DNA of 32,660 nt from Fidelibacterota bacterium (GCA_021734045.1 JAIPJR010000026.1:1-32660); one strand, 5' to 3'; positions 8,673-19,918 are shown, numbered from the stretch's first letter. Numbers and translations: made by a program. The notes: a model not told the origin generated them from the sequence alone.

Positions 8673-9041
8673 TCACTCCGCAAAATTGAGTTTCCGAAAA
8701 TCACTCAGCACAATCGTATCACCGGTGGATTCGATTACAGCCACACCTTTTACCGGGTCTTTTAGTGTCAGACTCGTCACACCTTCACCCTCAGGATTGA
8801 GGTACTTATGACGTGATTCCTCCCAATTCTTAAAGACCGTTATCGCACCAGGCTCAGGACAAGCATAAAAACAAACACCGCAGCCCGTGCACCCGTCACC
8901 ATCGTATTCTGAAGGATTGTAACCGTGTGTGTTGAAATGTTTCGCCAGGTGCAAAACATCCACGGGACACGCCACCACACACAAATCACACCCTTTGCAT
9001 TCTTCCTCGTTAATTGCTACAAATCCACGTGCATTCGCCAT
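8673..9041 (-). CDS. 2-oxoacid oxidoreductase delta subunit, 2[4Fe-4S] ferredoxin
   Basis: An electron-carrying subunit of the VOR/KOR complex. The 122-residue product has two complete CxxCxxCxxxCP clusters, [12 protein letters not shown] and [14 protein letters not shown], each able to hold a [4Fe-4S] centre. A C-terminal extension of about 50 residues follows and may contact the other subunits. The frame is open to 9122, overlapping the upstream gene, but the ATG at 9041 has AAGGAG (9053-9048) 6 nt before it. It lies 13 nt after the CoA-transferase gene and 4 nt before the alpha gene, giving the delta, alpha, beta-gamma order seen in many archaeal and bacterial 2-oxoacid:ferredoxin oxidoreductases. 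Confidence 0.92.
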   Translation of the reverse strand: MANARGFVAINEEECKGCDLCVVACPVDVLHLAKHFNTHGYNPSEYDGDGCTGCGVCFYACPEPGAITVFKNWEESRHKYLNPEGEGVTSLTLKDPVKGVAVIESTGDTIVLSDFRKLNFAE

Positions 9042-9054
9042 TCCAAACTCCTTG

Positions 9055-10350
9055 TTATAGCAATCCGGCAGAGATTGCCTGCTCTTGTAATTCTTCCCTG
9101 AATTTCGGGTGGGCAATATCAATCAGCGCTTTGGCCCGGTTGCGTGTGCTCTTGCCGTGCAGGTAGGCTACGCCGTATTCTGTCACCACATAATGTACAT
9201 CCCCCCGGCTGGTGGTTACCGCTGCACCCGGTTTCAAATCCAACACAATCCGGGATTGGGTATCTTTCTTTGCCGTGGATGGCAAGGCAATGATGGGCTT
9301 CCCGCCCTTGCTGTGGGACGCCCCACGGATAAAATCAACCTGCCCGCCAATCCCTGAATAATTCCACCGTCCCATGGAATCAGAACACACCTGACCGGTG
9401 AGATCAACCTCAATGGCTGAATTTATGGCTACCATTTTGTCATTTTTAGAGATGATGAATGGGTCATTCACATAATCAGAAGGGTGGAACTCGATAAAGG
9501 GATTTTCCTCAATAAAATCATATACATGCCGGGTTCCCAGCACAAAGCTGGCGATGATTTTTCCCGGGTGTAATGTCTTGCGTTCCCCGTTGATAATCCC
9601 GGCTCCTGCCAATTCGACCACACCGTCGCTGAACATCTCGGTATGTATGCCCAGATCGCGCTTATCCTTCAAATGGTATAGTGTCGCATCCGGAATTCCG
9701 CCAATCCCCATCTGTAGCGTAGAGCCATCCTCCACCAGATCGGCAATGAATTTACCGATTTTCATGTGACGCTCGGTGAGCTCAATTCGCGGCAATTCAA
9801 TCAGATCAAAATCCTGCTCAACAATATGAGTCAGTTTAGACACATGAATGAAATTATCCCCATGCACACGCGGCATTCTGCGATTCACCAACGCGATGAT
9901 GGTTTTAGAGACTTTGGTGGCCGCCATGGTTGTTTCCACGCCCACACCAAAGGAGCAAAACCCGTGTTCGTCCGGTGGACTCACATGAATGAGTGAGATA
10001 TCCAACGGAATCTGCCGGCTCAGGTACAAGTCAGGAATTTCTGATAAAAAAATGGGCGTCCAGTCAGCACGTCCGGTATTCACCGCTTCCCGTACATTGG
10101 CACCAGTAAATAATGAATCCACCCGACAATGCTTTTCCATACCCGGTTCGGCATAGGGAGCATCACCCAGGGTGAGAATATGGCTTACCGTCACATCTTC
10201 CAGCGATTTGACCCTCTCGCTGAACCCTTCAACCAAGGGTAATGGTGTGGCACACCCGGGATGGATATACACCGTGTGATGCGACTGTACCGCCTCCATC
10301 GCTTCTTCGATGGAGCAAATCTTTTTACGATAGATGTCCGTCCAGTTCAT
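9055..10350 (-). CDS. Acetyl-CoA hydrolase/CoA-transferase family protein
   Basis: A 431-residue acyl-CoA:carboxylate CoA-transferase of the acetyl-CoA hydrolase/4-hydroxybutyrate CoA-transferase family. Visible family motifs are [16 protein letters not shown] (about 124-139), GIGGIPDA (215-222), HTEMFSDG (236-243), [11 protein letters not shown] (310-320) and [10 protein letters not shown]. Glu238 in HTEMFSDG falls where the catalytic Glu that carries the CoA thioester is reported in the Clostridium aminobutyricum enzyme; this is assigned by position from memory. In this operon the likely task is to move CoA from the acyl-CoA made by the ferredoxin oxidoreductase onto acetate or another acid, releasing the branched-chain or other acid. 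The ATG at 10350 lies 11 nt after the ald stop, with no strong ribosome-binding site, so coupling to ald is likely. Confidence 0.88.
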   Translation of the reverse strand: MNWTDIYRKKICSIEEAMEAVQSHHTVYIHPGCATPLPLVEGFSERVKSLEDVTVSHILTLGDAPYAEPGMEKHCRVDSLFTGANVREAVNTGRADWTPIFLSEIPDLYLSRQIPLDISLIHVSPPDEHGFCSFGVGVETTMAATKVSKTIIALVNRRMPRVHGDNFIHVSKLTHIVEQDFDLIELPRIELTERHMKIGKFIADLVEDGSTLQMGIGGIPDATLYHLKDKRDLGIHTEMFSDGVVELAGAGIINGERKTLHPGKIIASFVLGTRHVYDFIEENPFIEFHPSDYVNDPFIISKNDKMVAINSAIEVDLTGQVCSDSMGRWNYSGIGGQVDFIRGASHSKGGKPIIALPSTAKKDTQSRIVLDLKPGAAVTTSRGDVHYVVTEYGVAYLHGKSTRNRAKALIDIAHPKFREELQEQAISAGLL

Positions 10351-10361
10351 AGCAGCCGGGA

Positions 10362-11462
10362 TTACTTTCGGTTATTCAAGGTAAAATGTTCTCGAATGGC
10401 TGGAATCAGGCATTCCCCCTCAAGGAGATAGGTGCCCCGCCGTAAAGCGGAATTTTTATTCAACGCCTCTTTAGTTCCCAGATGTCCAATGGTTTGTAAC
10501 ACATCCACCAGCATATTCGCCAATGCCCGGGACGCCGTACGATTCACACCGGCTGTAATGTTGGGAACGCAGTAATGAATCACCCCTTCATCCATGTAAA
10601 TAGGATCGGATAATGTGGTTGGACGACTGGTCTCGCTAATTCCCCCTTCATCGATGGAAAAATCGATGAAGATGGATAACGGTTTCATAGCAGCGATCAT
10701 GGAGCGTTTCAGGATATGTGGCGTGAGGCTCCCGCGGATTAATACAGCACCCATGAAGACATCTGCAAATTTCAGGGTTTTTGTGATGTTATTTTGATCC
10801 GCAAACAGTGTGGCTACCTGGTTACCCAGTCGCCGCCTTACTTCCCGCAATTTATCAAGATTGCGATCCAGAACATGAACCTGCGCGCCCAGTCCGGCGA
10901 AGGCACAGGCGGCGTTCAGTCCGGATGTCCCCGCACCAAGAATTACCACCGATGCGGGCGAAACACCCGCTACACCGCCCAGTAAAACACCCTTCCCCAT
11001 GGGATCCCGACCCAGATAGTTGCCGGCAATGATGGGCGCCAATTGACCCGCGATTTCACTCATCCCCTTCAAAATTGGTCGTGAACCATCTTCATCCTCG
11101 ATGATTTCCATACCAATCAGGTTCACCTGTTTCTCTACCAACCCATGGTAAACTTCCGGACTGGCTATGGCCAGATGTTGGAATGAAACAATCGTCTGAC
11201 CGGTTTGGATGTATTCTAAATTTTCAGCCACTACCGGTAGGATTTTCAGGAGAATTTCCGACCGACCGTAGATTTCCTCGTGGTTAAAAACAATCTGCGC
11301 ACCCTGGTTCTGGTAATCCTGATCCGTCCAGCCACACGCCAGACCGGCACCGGATTCCAGATACACTGTATGTCCCGCCCTTACCAAGGTGGCAGCACCA
11401 CCGGGTGTGAGTGCGACACGCTTTTCATTCAGCCGGGTTTCATGTACGATACCGAAATTCAT
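10362..11462 (-). CDS. ald: Alanine dehydrogenase
   Basis: NAD-dependent alanine dehydrogenase interconverts L-alanine with pyruvate, NADH and ammonia. The 366-residue protein matches the family in length and order: RVALTPGG (15-22), substrate residues at Arg15, Lys73 and His96 (SFQHLA), the nucleotide-binding loop VVILGAGTSG (172-181), and Asp271 in DFSIDEGG, all at the positions expected for Ald. Similarity to the alpha subunit of NAD(P) transhydrogenase is general to the family, but the chain length and the SFQHLA site favour Ald. AAGGA precedes the ATG by 9 nt. It is the first gene of the packed minus-strand run that continues into the CoA-transferase and VOR genes, so alanine or pyruvate status may control the whole unit. 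Its promoter must lie in 11463-11679; no confident boxes were seen. Confidence 0.92.
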   Translation of the reverse strand: MNFGIVHETRLNEKRVALTPGGAATLVRAGHTVYLESGAGLACGWTDQDYQNQGAQIVFNHEEIYGRSEILLKILPVVAENLEYIQTGQTIVSFQHLAIASPEVYHGLVEKQVNLIGMEIIEDEDGSRPILKGMSEIAGQLAPIIAGNYLGRDPMGKGVLLGGVAGVSPASVVILGAGTSGLNAACAFAGLGAQVHVLDRNLDKLREVRRRLGNQVATLFADQNNITKTLKFADVFMGAVLIRGSLTPHILKRSMIAAMKPLSIFIDFSIDEGGISETSRPTTLSDPIYMDEGVIHYCVPNITAGVNRTASRALANMLVDVLQTIGHLGTKEALNKNSALRRGTYLLEGECLIPAIREHFTLNNRK

Positions 11463-11679
11463 GGGGTACTATCCTTAATTCACTTCGGTGGATTATTCAA
11501 TTTGTGTATCACGGTCTTACTATCAAACAAACAATATGCCAGAGGTGGCACAATTCAGCTATTTCCTGAACGCTGTCAAATGCTGTGAGGGGACATTACC
11601 AAACCACCGCGTGGAACACACACATACTCTGGATTAACACCTTGGAAAATCATGCCAGTCTTAGCACATTTGTTATCTG

Positions 11680-14600
11680 ATGAAACAACCACTACCGAAC
11701 CAAATACCAGATTTAGACCTGGACTTTAAACACCACAAAACACTTTCGTTTCGTGCCCTGATGCAATTTCGGGTACACGATATCCTAATTGTGGCCAGTC
11801 TGTATGATGCCTTTAAACTGGAGGAAGGTGGACACATCACCGAGATGGTATTCATGGAATATCATCAGCTTAACCTGAATAATCCGCCGCATGTGATTCG
11901 CGTATCCACGGCTCGGGACGCGTTGGAATATTTGGAGCACAATCGTGTGGATCTGGTCATCACCATGGCTCGCCTGGGTGATATGGATGCGGAAGAATTT
12001 GGCCGAAAAGTACGGGAGCAGCACCCCAACCTGCCCCTGATCCTGCTGGCTGCGGACAAGCGCATTCTTGAAGCCGCACCCGACCCCGATTCACCATTTG
12101 AGTTTGTCTTTGCCTGGGTGGGTACGCCTTCCCTGCTGCCCGCAATCATCAAGGTGGTTGAGGATAAACACAATGCCGAGCGAGATATTCTGGAGGGCGG
12201 TGTTCGTTGTATCATCGTGGTGGAAGACTCACCCCAATATTATTCTGTCTTCATGTCAATGATATACCGGGAAATCATTCAGCACACCCAACACCTGATG
12301 CGCAATGAGTACACCGATGCATTACGCTTATTGCGGATGCGCTCCCGACCAAAAATCCTACTGGCAACCACCTACGAGGAGGGGCTGGCCTATTTTAATA
12401 AGTTCCAACAACAAGCACTGGCCGTTATCAGTGATGTCCGCTACCCGAAAAATGGTGTTCTGGATCCCAATGCCGGCGTGTCACTTTTGTCCCTGATTCA
12501 CAAAACCGACCGCGATTTACCGGTCGTCCTCCAATCCAAGGATCGTAAGAATCGCACCAAAGCTCAGCGGATTAACGCCTATTTCCTGGACAAGAACTCA
12601 CCGCGACTGGTGAAAGATTTACTCGAGTTCGTCGTGAAACACTGCGGATTTGGCAATCTGGTCTTCTCGAACCGGGACGGTACGCCCATTGACGAAGTGT
12701 ATGACTTAAAGGGACTGGAAAACGCCTTGCTGAAAGTTCCGGATCAAAGCGTCGAATATCACGCCCGACGGAATCATTTCAGCAATTGGCTCGCAGCTCG
12801 CGGATATTTCCAACTGGCAGATCAGATCAAACCGCTGCATCTGGAAGATTTTTCCCATGTGAATGAATTGCGGAAAATCATCACTGATTTGGTCCGTCGG
12901 GAACGCGCTACCCAATACCAGGACAAAATCCTGGATTTCGTTCCCGAAACCTATGATCCCGCCTTTCGCTTCGTCCGTTTCGGGACCGGCTCACTGGGCG
13001 GAAAAGCACGCGGACTGGCCTTTGTATCCACCTTTTTAAAACGCTTCGAGTGGCACACGAAATACCCCAATGTGGTGGTGGATATTCCCCATACATCGGT
13101 GGTTGCAACCGACATTTTTGATCAGTTCATCGAATTAAATCGTATTCAGAGCGCATTGGGGGACGCCGACAGCAATGAGGAAATCAATGCGATTTTTCGG
13201 GCAGGTCAATTTCCGGAAAGCTTTGTGGCCGATCTACGGGCATACCTGGAGCATCACCGCGTCCCCCTGGCTGTGCGTTCTTCTTCCCTCCTGGAAGATT
13301 CCCTTTTCCAGCCCTTCGCAGGTATTTACGCTACATTCATGCTGCCCAATAACACACCCCAGCTTGATGATCGATTGCAATTGGTATTGGATGCAATCAA
13401 AATGGTCTATGCATCTACCTTCCATCTGGAAGCACAACACTACATGACCGCCACTGGTAATCGTCCGGAAGATGAAAAAATGGCAGTGATTATCCAGAAT
13501 CTGGTAGGTGCTCAGTACGGAGACTATTTTTACCCCACCATTTCTGGAATCGCCCAGTCCTATAATTATTATCCCTTTAAAAACATGAAGCGTGAAAATG
13601 GGATTGCCAATGTTGCGTTAGGTTTGGGGCGTACGGTGGTTTTGGGGAATAAATCCTTGAGTTTCTGTCCCAAATACCCAAAAATTCTGCCCCAATTTTT
13701 TGACGCACGTTCCGTTTTAAAAAACAGCCAAAGCACCTTTTTTGCGTTGCCCATGAACTCTGAGCGCGATCCGCTGGCGGAAGGTGAACAGGGCAATCTT
13801 GAACTTTTGTCGATCCAACATGCAGAAAAAGATGGAACCCTGGAGCCCCTCACCAGCGTGTACGATGCAAACGATAATGCTTTCGTGGAAGCACCGGATA
13901 TGAAGGGGCCGCGCGTTATTTCATTTGCCAATATTTTGAAATGGAATGTCTTCCCACTGGCGGACATCCTTCAGAATCTCCTCCACTATGGTCGCCGTGG
14001 AATGGGTTGTGAGGTGGAGGTGGAATTTGCGGCCAACGTAGGCATGAATCAGGATGCCCCGACTGTGTTTAATATCCTTCAGATCCGACCCATGTTGACC
14101 TATGCTCAACTCACTGTGCTAGACCCGGATGAAATCAAGTCGGAAGATGTGATTTGCACGAGTGATCGCTGCCTCGGTCATGGCACGACCAATACCATCA
14201 AAGATATTATTTTGGTAAAACCCGAAACCTTTAAAGTTCAGGAAACCCATGAAATTGCATCTGAGATCGCGACACTAAACAGGTCAATGGGCGAGAATCA
14301 CCATTACCTGCTGATGGGGCCGGGACGCTGGGGTACGGCTGACCCGTTTTTAGGGATTCCAGTGAATTGGGATGAAATTTCACAGGCCAGGGCAATTGTT
14401 GAAGTGGGGTTACCCAATCTGTTTATCGAACCCTCATTTGGCAGCCACTTCTTCCAGAATCTGACCACATTGGGAATAAGTTACTTCACTATTCCCCCCG
14501 AAGCCTATGACACAGCTATTGATTGGGATTGGTTTAGTCACACCAGGGCTATAGAGGAGACAAAGTATCTGCGGCATTTTCGATTTAAAAAATCACTACC

Positions 14601-14682
14601 GATTCGGATTGATGGGCGGACTGGATTTGGTGCCATTTATAAACCCGGCCGTCAATCTCACGTTAACGATTTGATGACCTGA
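11680..14682 (+). CDS. Receiver-receiver-ATP-grasp protein with PPDK/PEP-synthase N-terminal domain (paralog 1)
   Basis: A 1000-residue cytoplasmic protein of unknown function. Domains: a degenerate receiver (about 30-165), with Met96 in place of the phosphoacceptor Asp; a second receiver (about 175-325) that keeps the acidic pair Glu182-Asp183, phosphoacceptor Asp252 in SDVRYP and Lys305; a linker with YHARRNHFSNWLAARG; then the ATP-grasp domain of PEP synthase/pyruvate phosphate dikinase, with GSLGGKARGL (437-446), AVRSSSLLEDS (531-541), EVEFA (780-784) and LQIRP (800-804). The phosphohistidine swivel domain and PEP/pyruvate barrel are absent. Instead there is a C-terminal region with GPGRWGT (880-886) and PSFGSHFFQN (918-927). 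It cannot be an ordinary PEP synthase; phosphorylation-controlled ATP use is inferred. No Shine-Dalgarno is seen. The start is supported by the similar length of the paralog at 16493. Confidence 0.9.
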   Translation: MKQPLPNQIPDLDLDFKHHKTLSFRALMQFRVHDILIVASLYDAFKLEEGGHITEMVFMEYHQLNLNNPPHVIRVSTARDALEYLEHNRVDLVITMARLGDMDAEEFGRKVREQHPNLPLILLAADKRILEAAPDPDSPFEFVFAWVGTPSLLPAIIKVVEDKHNAERDILEGGVRCIIVVEDSPQYYSVFMSMIYREIIQHTQHLMRNEYTDALRLLRMRSRPKILLATTYEEGLAYFNKFQQQALAVISDVRYPKNGVLDPNAGVSLLSLIHKTDRDLPVVLQSKDRKNRTKAQRINAYFLDKNSPRLVKDLLEFVVKHCGFGNLVFSNRDGTPIDEVYDLKGLENALLKVPDQSVEYHARRNHFSNWLAARGYFQLADQIKPLHLEDFSHVNELRKIITDLVRRERATQYQDKILDFVPETYDPAFRFVRFGTGSLGGKARGLAFVSTFLKRFEWHTKYPNVVVDIPHTSVVATDIFDQFIELNRIQSALGDADSNEEINAIFRAGQFPESFVADLRAYLEHHRVPLAVRSSSLLEDSLFQPFAGIYATFMLPNNTPQLDDRLQLVLDAIKMVYASTFHLEAQHYMTATGNRPEDEKMAVIIQNLVGAQYGDYFYPTISGIAQSYNYYPFKNMKRENGIANVALGLGRTVVLGNKSLSFCPKYPKILPQFFDARSVLKNSQSTFFALPMNSERDPLAEGEQGNLELLSIQHAEKDGTLEPLTSVYDANDNAFVEAPDMKGPRVISFANILKWNVFPLADILQNLLHYGRRGMGCEVEVEFAANVGMNQDAPTVFNILQIRPMLTYAQLTVLDPDEIKSEDVICTSDRCLGHGTTNTIKDIILVKPETFKVQETHEIASEIATLNRSMGENHHYLLMGPGRWGTADPFLGIPVNWDEISQARAIVEVGLPNLFIEPSFGSHFFQNLTTLGISYFTIPPEAYDTAIDWDWFSHTRAIEETKYLRHFRFKKSLPIRIDGRTGFGAIYKPGRQSHVNDLMT

Positions 14683-14788
14683 CCTTCCTGTTATCTCCCT
14701 CGGTATCGAGACAAAAATATTGCTGGTATCAAATGAGACAGCCCCAACTTTGCCTTGTACATAGAGTTATTGTCCATCCCCGGTTTTT

Positions 14789-16492
<1,704 letters not shown>

Positions 16493-19441
16493 ATGACCAT
16501 TGATGAATCGATAACGTTAGGTCCCCATAATCAGATTTCCTTCCGAGATCTGATGCATTTGCGGGTTCACGAAATTCTTATCGTTTCAAGTCTGTATGAC
16601 GCCTTCATTCTGGAGGAAGATGGCCGCCTGACCGAGTTGATTTTTACTGAATATCAGGACATGAATTTGTCCAATGCCCCACGGGTTACACGAGTTTCCA
16701 CCGCCAAACACGCCCTGCAAAAATTGGATAGGGAAAAATATGACATGGTGATTACCATGTCCCGCCTTCCAGATATGCATCCTTTTGAATTTGGAAAAGC
16801 AGTAAAAGAAAGTCATCCTGACCTGCCGGTAATTTTGTTGGCATCTCACCAGCGAGAATACAATTACCTGATTTCCAAAAACAAAGAAAAGAACGAGCTG
16901 GATAAAATTTTCTTCTGGTCCGGGGATTCCTCTCTATTCACAGCCATCATCAAATTTGTTGAAGACCGGAAGAATGCGGAGCGGGACATTCTCCACGGGG
17001 GTGTTCGTGCCATTATTGTTGTGGAAGATTCACCCCAGTTTTACTCGGTCTTTCTGCCCATGATTTACCGGGAGACAATCAAGCATATCTATAAATTGAT
17101 GAAGCGTGAATACACAGAATCTTTGCGTTTGCTTAGAATGCGGTCCCGGCCAAAGATCTTACTGGCATCCAATTACGAGGAAGCCGCCGCTTATTTCGCA
17201 AAATATCAGAACAATATATTAGCTGTTATATCGGATGTGCGCTATCCCCGAAAAGGAACGGTGGACGAACAAGCCGGTGCAAAATTACTCAGCATGGTCA
17301 CATCCAAAGTTCCGGATCTCCCCATTGTGCTCCAGAGCAAGGAGCCCGAAAATGCCTCTGTGGCTAAGCAATTAAACGCCTATTTCCTGGATAAAAATTC
17401 TCCCGAGCTGGTAATGAATCTACGGAAATTTGTGGTGAAGCATTGTGGTTTCGGGGAATTGGTGTTCAGCTCACCGGATAAATCAGAGATCTGCCGGGTT
17501 AGTGATTTGCGCTCTTTGGAGGCTGCCCTTGCGGTTGTACCGGCACAAAGTATCGGTTATCATGCCCGTAGAAATCATTTTTCAAACTGGCTTGCGGTGC
17601 GGGGTTATTTTGAAATCGCTGACATTCTGCGCACCAAGCATGCCCGAGATTTTGAGAATCTGGAAGCCATGCGAACACTACTGCTGGACCTGGTTCGGAG
17701 TCAGCGGAAAATACAGCACCAGGGAGAAATTATTTACTTCGATCCGGAAACCTACGATCCGGAATTCAAATTCGTCCGGTTCGGGCGCGGCTCCCTGGGT
17801 GGAAAAGGGCGCGGTTTAGCCTTTATGAATACGTATATGCGCGAATTCAACTGGTATCGTGCCAATAAACAAATTATCATTGATATTCCTCACACAGCAG
17901 TCCTGGGCACCAATCTCTACGACCGTTTCCTGGAGATGAATAACATAGATTCTGCGTCCCTGATGGAAGCGGATATTGACACAATCGACAAAGTTTTTCT
18001 GGCAGGAATTTTTGAGACCGCGACGGTGGAGAACATCAAATCGTACCTCTCGTATCACACCACACCATTGGCGGTACGCTCCTCATCGCTATTGGAGGAC
18101 TCCCTGTTTCAACCCTTCGCCGGGATTTACCGCACTTACATGATTCCCAATAATTCACCCAAACCAGCCAACCGGGTTGCCGACGTGTTGAATGCCGTGA
18201 AGCGAGTATACGCTTCCACTTTTTACCCTGATGCCAGAGCTTATATGGAAGCTACGGGAAATCGGCCTGAAGATGAAAAAATGGCAGTGATTATTCAAAA
18301 TCTGGTGGGTGCTCAGCACGGAAACTATTTCTATCCGGTGGCATCAGGATTGATACAGAGTCATAATTTTTATCCCATCGGTGTGATGAAACGGGAAGAA
18401 GGTGTGGTTTCCATGGCCCTTGGATTGGGCCGGACAGTCATGGGTGGCAATGACGCCCTGCGATTTTCTCCAAAACACCCTTCGGTGCTACCCCAATTTT
18501 ATAATGCCCAATCGGTGCTGAAAAATTCCCAGAAAAGTCTTTTTGTCCTGCCGCTAACCCAGACGGACCAAGAAACCGTGGATTCAGAGTTGAAACTTTC
18601 TGTGAAGGAAGCCTGGAAAGAGGGGTTGGCCGATCTGGTGGTTAGTTATTATTCCCAGGAGGACGGCCGGTTTTATGACTATGCGGTTGATGACGGGAAG
18701 CCCATTATCACACTAAAACCGTTATTGAACGCATCCAAATGGCAGCTCACAAATGCCTTCACCCAGCTTATTGATGAATGTCGTATTGCCATGGGTGGAG
18801 ACGTGGAAATCGAGTTCGCCATGCAGGTGGAGGATCTCACCACCAAACCCAGATTGTACATTTTGCAGATTCGACCCCAACACACGGTGAAAACGACTGA
18901 AGAATTTGAATTGGATGAGTATCCACTTTCGAAAATAGCTTTTAAAAGCTCACTCGCTATGGGGAATGGCATCAATGATCGAATTCGGGACATTGTGTAT
19001 GTGAAGCATCAAAAATTTTCTCCCCAAGTGACGCACCAGATTGCCCGGGAGATTGGCCAGCTGAATCGATCATTGGATGCTGAGCACCCCTATCTGTTAA
19101 TTGGACCCGGACGGTGGGGCACCAGTGATCCGAATCTGGGAATTCCCATCGGCTGGGAGCAGATCAGCCATGCCCGGAGCATGGTAGAACTGGGTTTGGA
19201 AGATTTCGACATTGACCCCTCATTCGGGAACCATTTTTTCCAGAATGTCACAGCATTGGAAATAGGGTATTTCAAAGTTAGCGTCCATGTCCAAAAAGAT
19301 TATCTTGACTGGAAATGGCTGGACAATCTACCGTCCGCACAGGAAACGGAATTTCTGCGTTACATCCGCTTAAAAGAACCCCTGACCATCATGATTGACG
19401 GTAAAAAGGGCGTTGGATTAGCCCTGAAACCCAAAAGGTGA
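16493..19441 (+). CDS. Receiver-receiver-ATP-grasp protein with PPDK/PEP-synthase N-terminal domain (paralog 2)
   Basis: A 982-residue paralog of the protein at 11680-14682; about 61 of 101 positions are identical by hand count over the first receiver. It has the same order: a first receiver with Met89 at the phosphoacceptor position; a second receiver with Glu178-Asp179, Asp248 (SDVRYP) and Lys301; the linker YHARRNHFSNWLAVRG; ATP-grasp motifs GSLGGKGRGL (433-442), AVRSSSLLEDS (527-537) and LQIRP (791-795); and a C-terminal region with GPGRWGT (871-877) and PSFGNHFFQN (909-918). It also lacks the swivel-histidine and PEP domains. The region just before the LQIRP block differs most between the copies. 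The function is unknown; a phosphorylation-gated ATP-dependent enzyme or regulator tied to amino-acid metabolism is inferred. The gene ends inside a terminator-like palindrome (19433-19453). Confidence 0.9.
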   Translation: MTIDESITLGPHNQISFRDLMHLRVHEILIVSSLYDAFILEEDGRLTELIFTEYQDMNLSNAPRVTRVSTAKHALQKLDREKYDMVITMSRLPDMHPFEFGKAVKESHPDLPVILLASHQREYNYLISKNKEKNELDKIFFWSGDSSLFTAIIKFVEDRKNAERDILHGGVRAIIVVEDSPQFYSVFLPMIYRETIKHIYKLMKREYTESLRLLRMRSRPKILLASNYEEAAAYFAKYQNNILAVISDVRYPRKGTVDEQAGAKLLSMVTSKVPDLPIVLQSKEPENASVAKQLNAYFLDKNSPELVMNLRKFVVKHCGFGELVFSSPDKSEICRVSDLRSLEAALAVVPAQSIGYHARRNHFSNWLAVRGYFEIADILRTKHARDFENLEAMRTLLLDLVRSQRKIQHQGEIIYFDPETYDPEFKFVRFGRGSLGGKGRGLAFMNTYMREFNWYRANKQIIIDIPHTAVLGTNLYDRFLEMNNIDSASLMEADIDTIDKVFLAGIFETATVENIKSYLSYHTTPLAVRSSSLLEDSLFQPFAGIYRTYMIPNNSPKPANRVADVLNAVKRVYASTFYPDARAYMEATGNRPEDEKMAVIIQNLVGAQHGNYFYPVASGLIQSHNFYPIGVMKREEGVVSMALGLGRTVMGGNDALRFSPKHPSVLPQFYNAQSVLKNSQKSLFVLPLTQTDQETVDSELKLSVKEAWKEGLADLVVSYYSQEDGRFYDYAVDDGKPIITLKPLLNASKWQLTNAFTQLIDECRIAMGGDVEIEFAMQVEDLTTKPRLYILQIRPQHTVKTTEEFELDEYPLSKIAFKSSLAMGNGINDRIRDIVYVKHQKFSPQVTHQIAREIGQLNRSLDAEHPYLLIGPGRWGTSDPNLGIPIGWEQISHARSMVELGLEDFDIDPSFGNHFFQNVTALEIGYFKVSVHVQKDYLDWKWLDNLPSAQETEFLRYIRLKEPLTIMIDGKKGVGLALKPKR

Positions 19442-19453
19442 TATCACCTTTTT
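19433..19453. terminator. Terminator-like palindrome overlapping the paralog 2 stop codon
   Basis: AAAAGGTG-ATAT-CACCTTTT (19433-19452) is self-complementary and includes the TGA stop of paralog 2, followed by more T. The stem is short and A-T rich at its base. It can work for both convergent genes (paralog 2 and the Cys-rich protein). Confidence 0.6.
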
Positions 19454-19471
19454 CTTACGCTTACGCCTTTT

Positions 19472-19783
19472 TTACACGTACTCCTCACAGTGCCATACAC
19501 CGGCTTCACCCCTGGGCAAAGTGCACTGGGTGCGGATATCACAATTGGAACAGAGTCCTAACAACTGAGCCGAAGCAGACGATTCAGCCTTGGGGGTATG
19601 GTGTAATTTCAAATTTGTCCCCCCCTCAAAATCATATTCTTCACATGCTACGATTTTATCGGTGGCATAACGTTTCAGGGTACAATTCAAATTATGAATA
19701 CAGTTGAGACACAATCCGGTGTCAATTTCTTCAGCGGGACTCACATTTGATTGATGAGCAATTGATTCGCTCGGTGTTACCAT
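19472..19783 (-). CDS. Small protein with two repeated four-cysteine motifs
   Basis: I do not recognise a named family. The 103-residue product contains an internal duplication: C25-x2-C28-x5-C34-x12-C47 followed by EEY, and C78-x2-C81-x5-C87-x11-C99 followed by EEY. Both units start GLC and share a TL after the third Cys. Each four-Cys unit could bind one zinc ion or an Fe-S cluster; a rubredoxin-like or zinc-ribbon fold is possible. A spacer of about 30 residues separates them, and the first 20 residues look disordered. GGAG lies 7 nt before the ATG. It is convergent with paralog 2. The following regulator gene on the same strand lies upstream of it, 363 nt away, so it has its own promoter; TTTACA and ACTAAT about 17 nt apart upstream are a weak candidate. 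Confidence 0.8.
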   Translation of the reverse strand: MVTPSESIAHQSNVSPAEEIDTGLCLNCIHNLNCTLKRYATDKIVACEEYDFEGGTNLKLHHTPKAESSASAQLLGLCSNCDIRTQCTLPRGEAGVWHCEEYV

Positions 19784-19901
19784 TTCCCATCTCCAATCAG
19801 GTCTAAATATTCATTAGTGGCTTTCATCACCCTCTTGTAAATCAATTAGCCTGCCAAAAATTCCCGGCAGTTAGAATTCACCATTATGTCTTTATTATCA
19901 G

Positions 19902-19918
19902 TATGTTACAGTAACATA
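19902..19918. promoter_or_regulatory. 17-bp perfect palindrome, candidate operator
   Basis: TATGTTAC and GTAACATA are perfect 8-nt arms around a single A. Its size and symmetry suit a dimeric DNA-binding protein. It lies 22 nt upstream of the sigma54-like element on the plus strand and 119 nt upstream of the Cys-rich gene on the minus strand. I cannot assign the regulator. Confidence 0.4.

Noticed and set aside
11546-11560. TGGCAC...GC upstream of receiver/ATP-grasp paralog 1 as a sigma54 promoter
   Set aside because: GG and GC are separated by 9 nt instead of 10 and the -12 half lacks TTGC.
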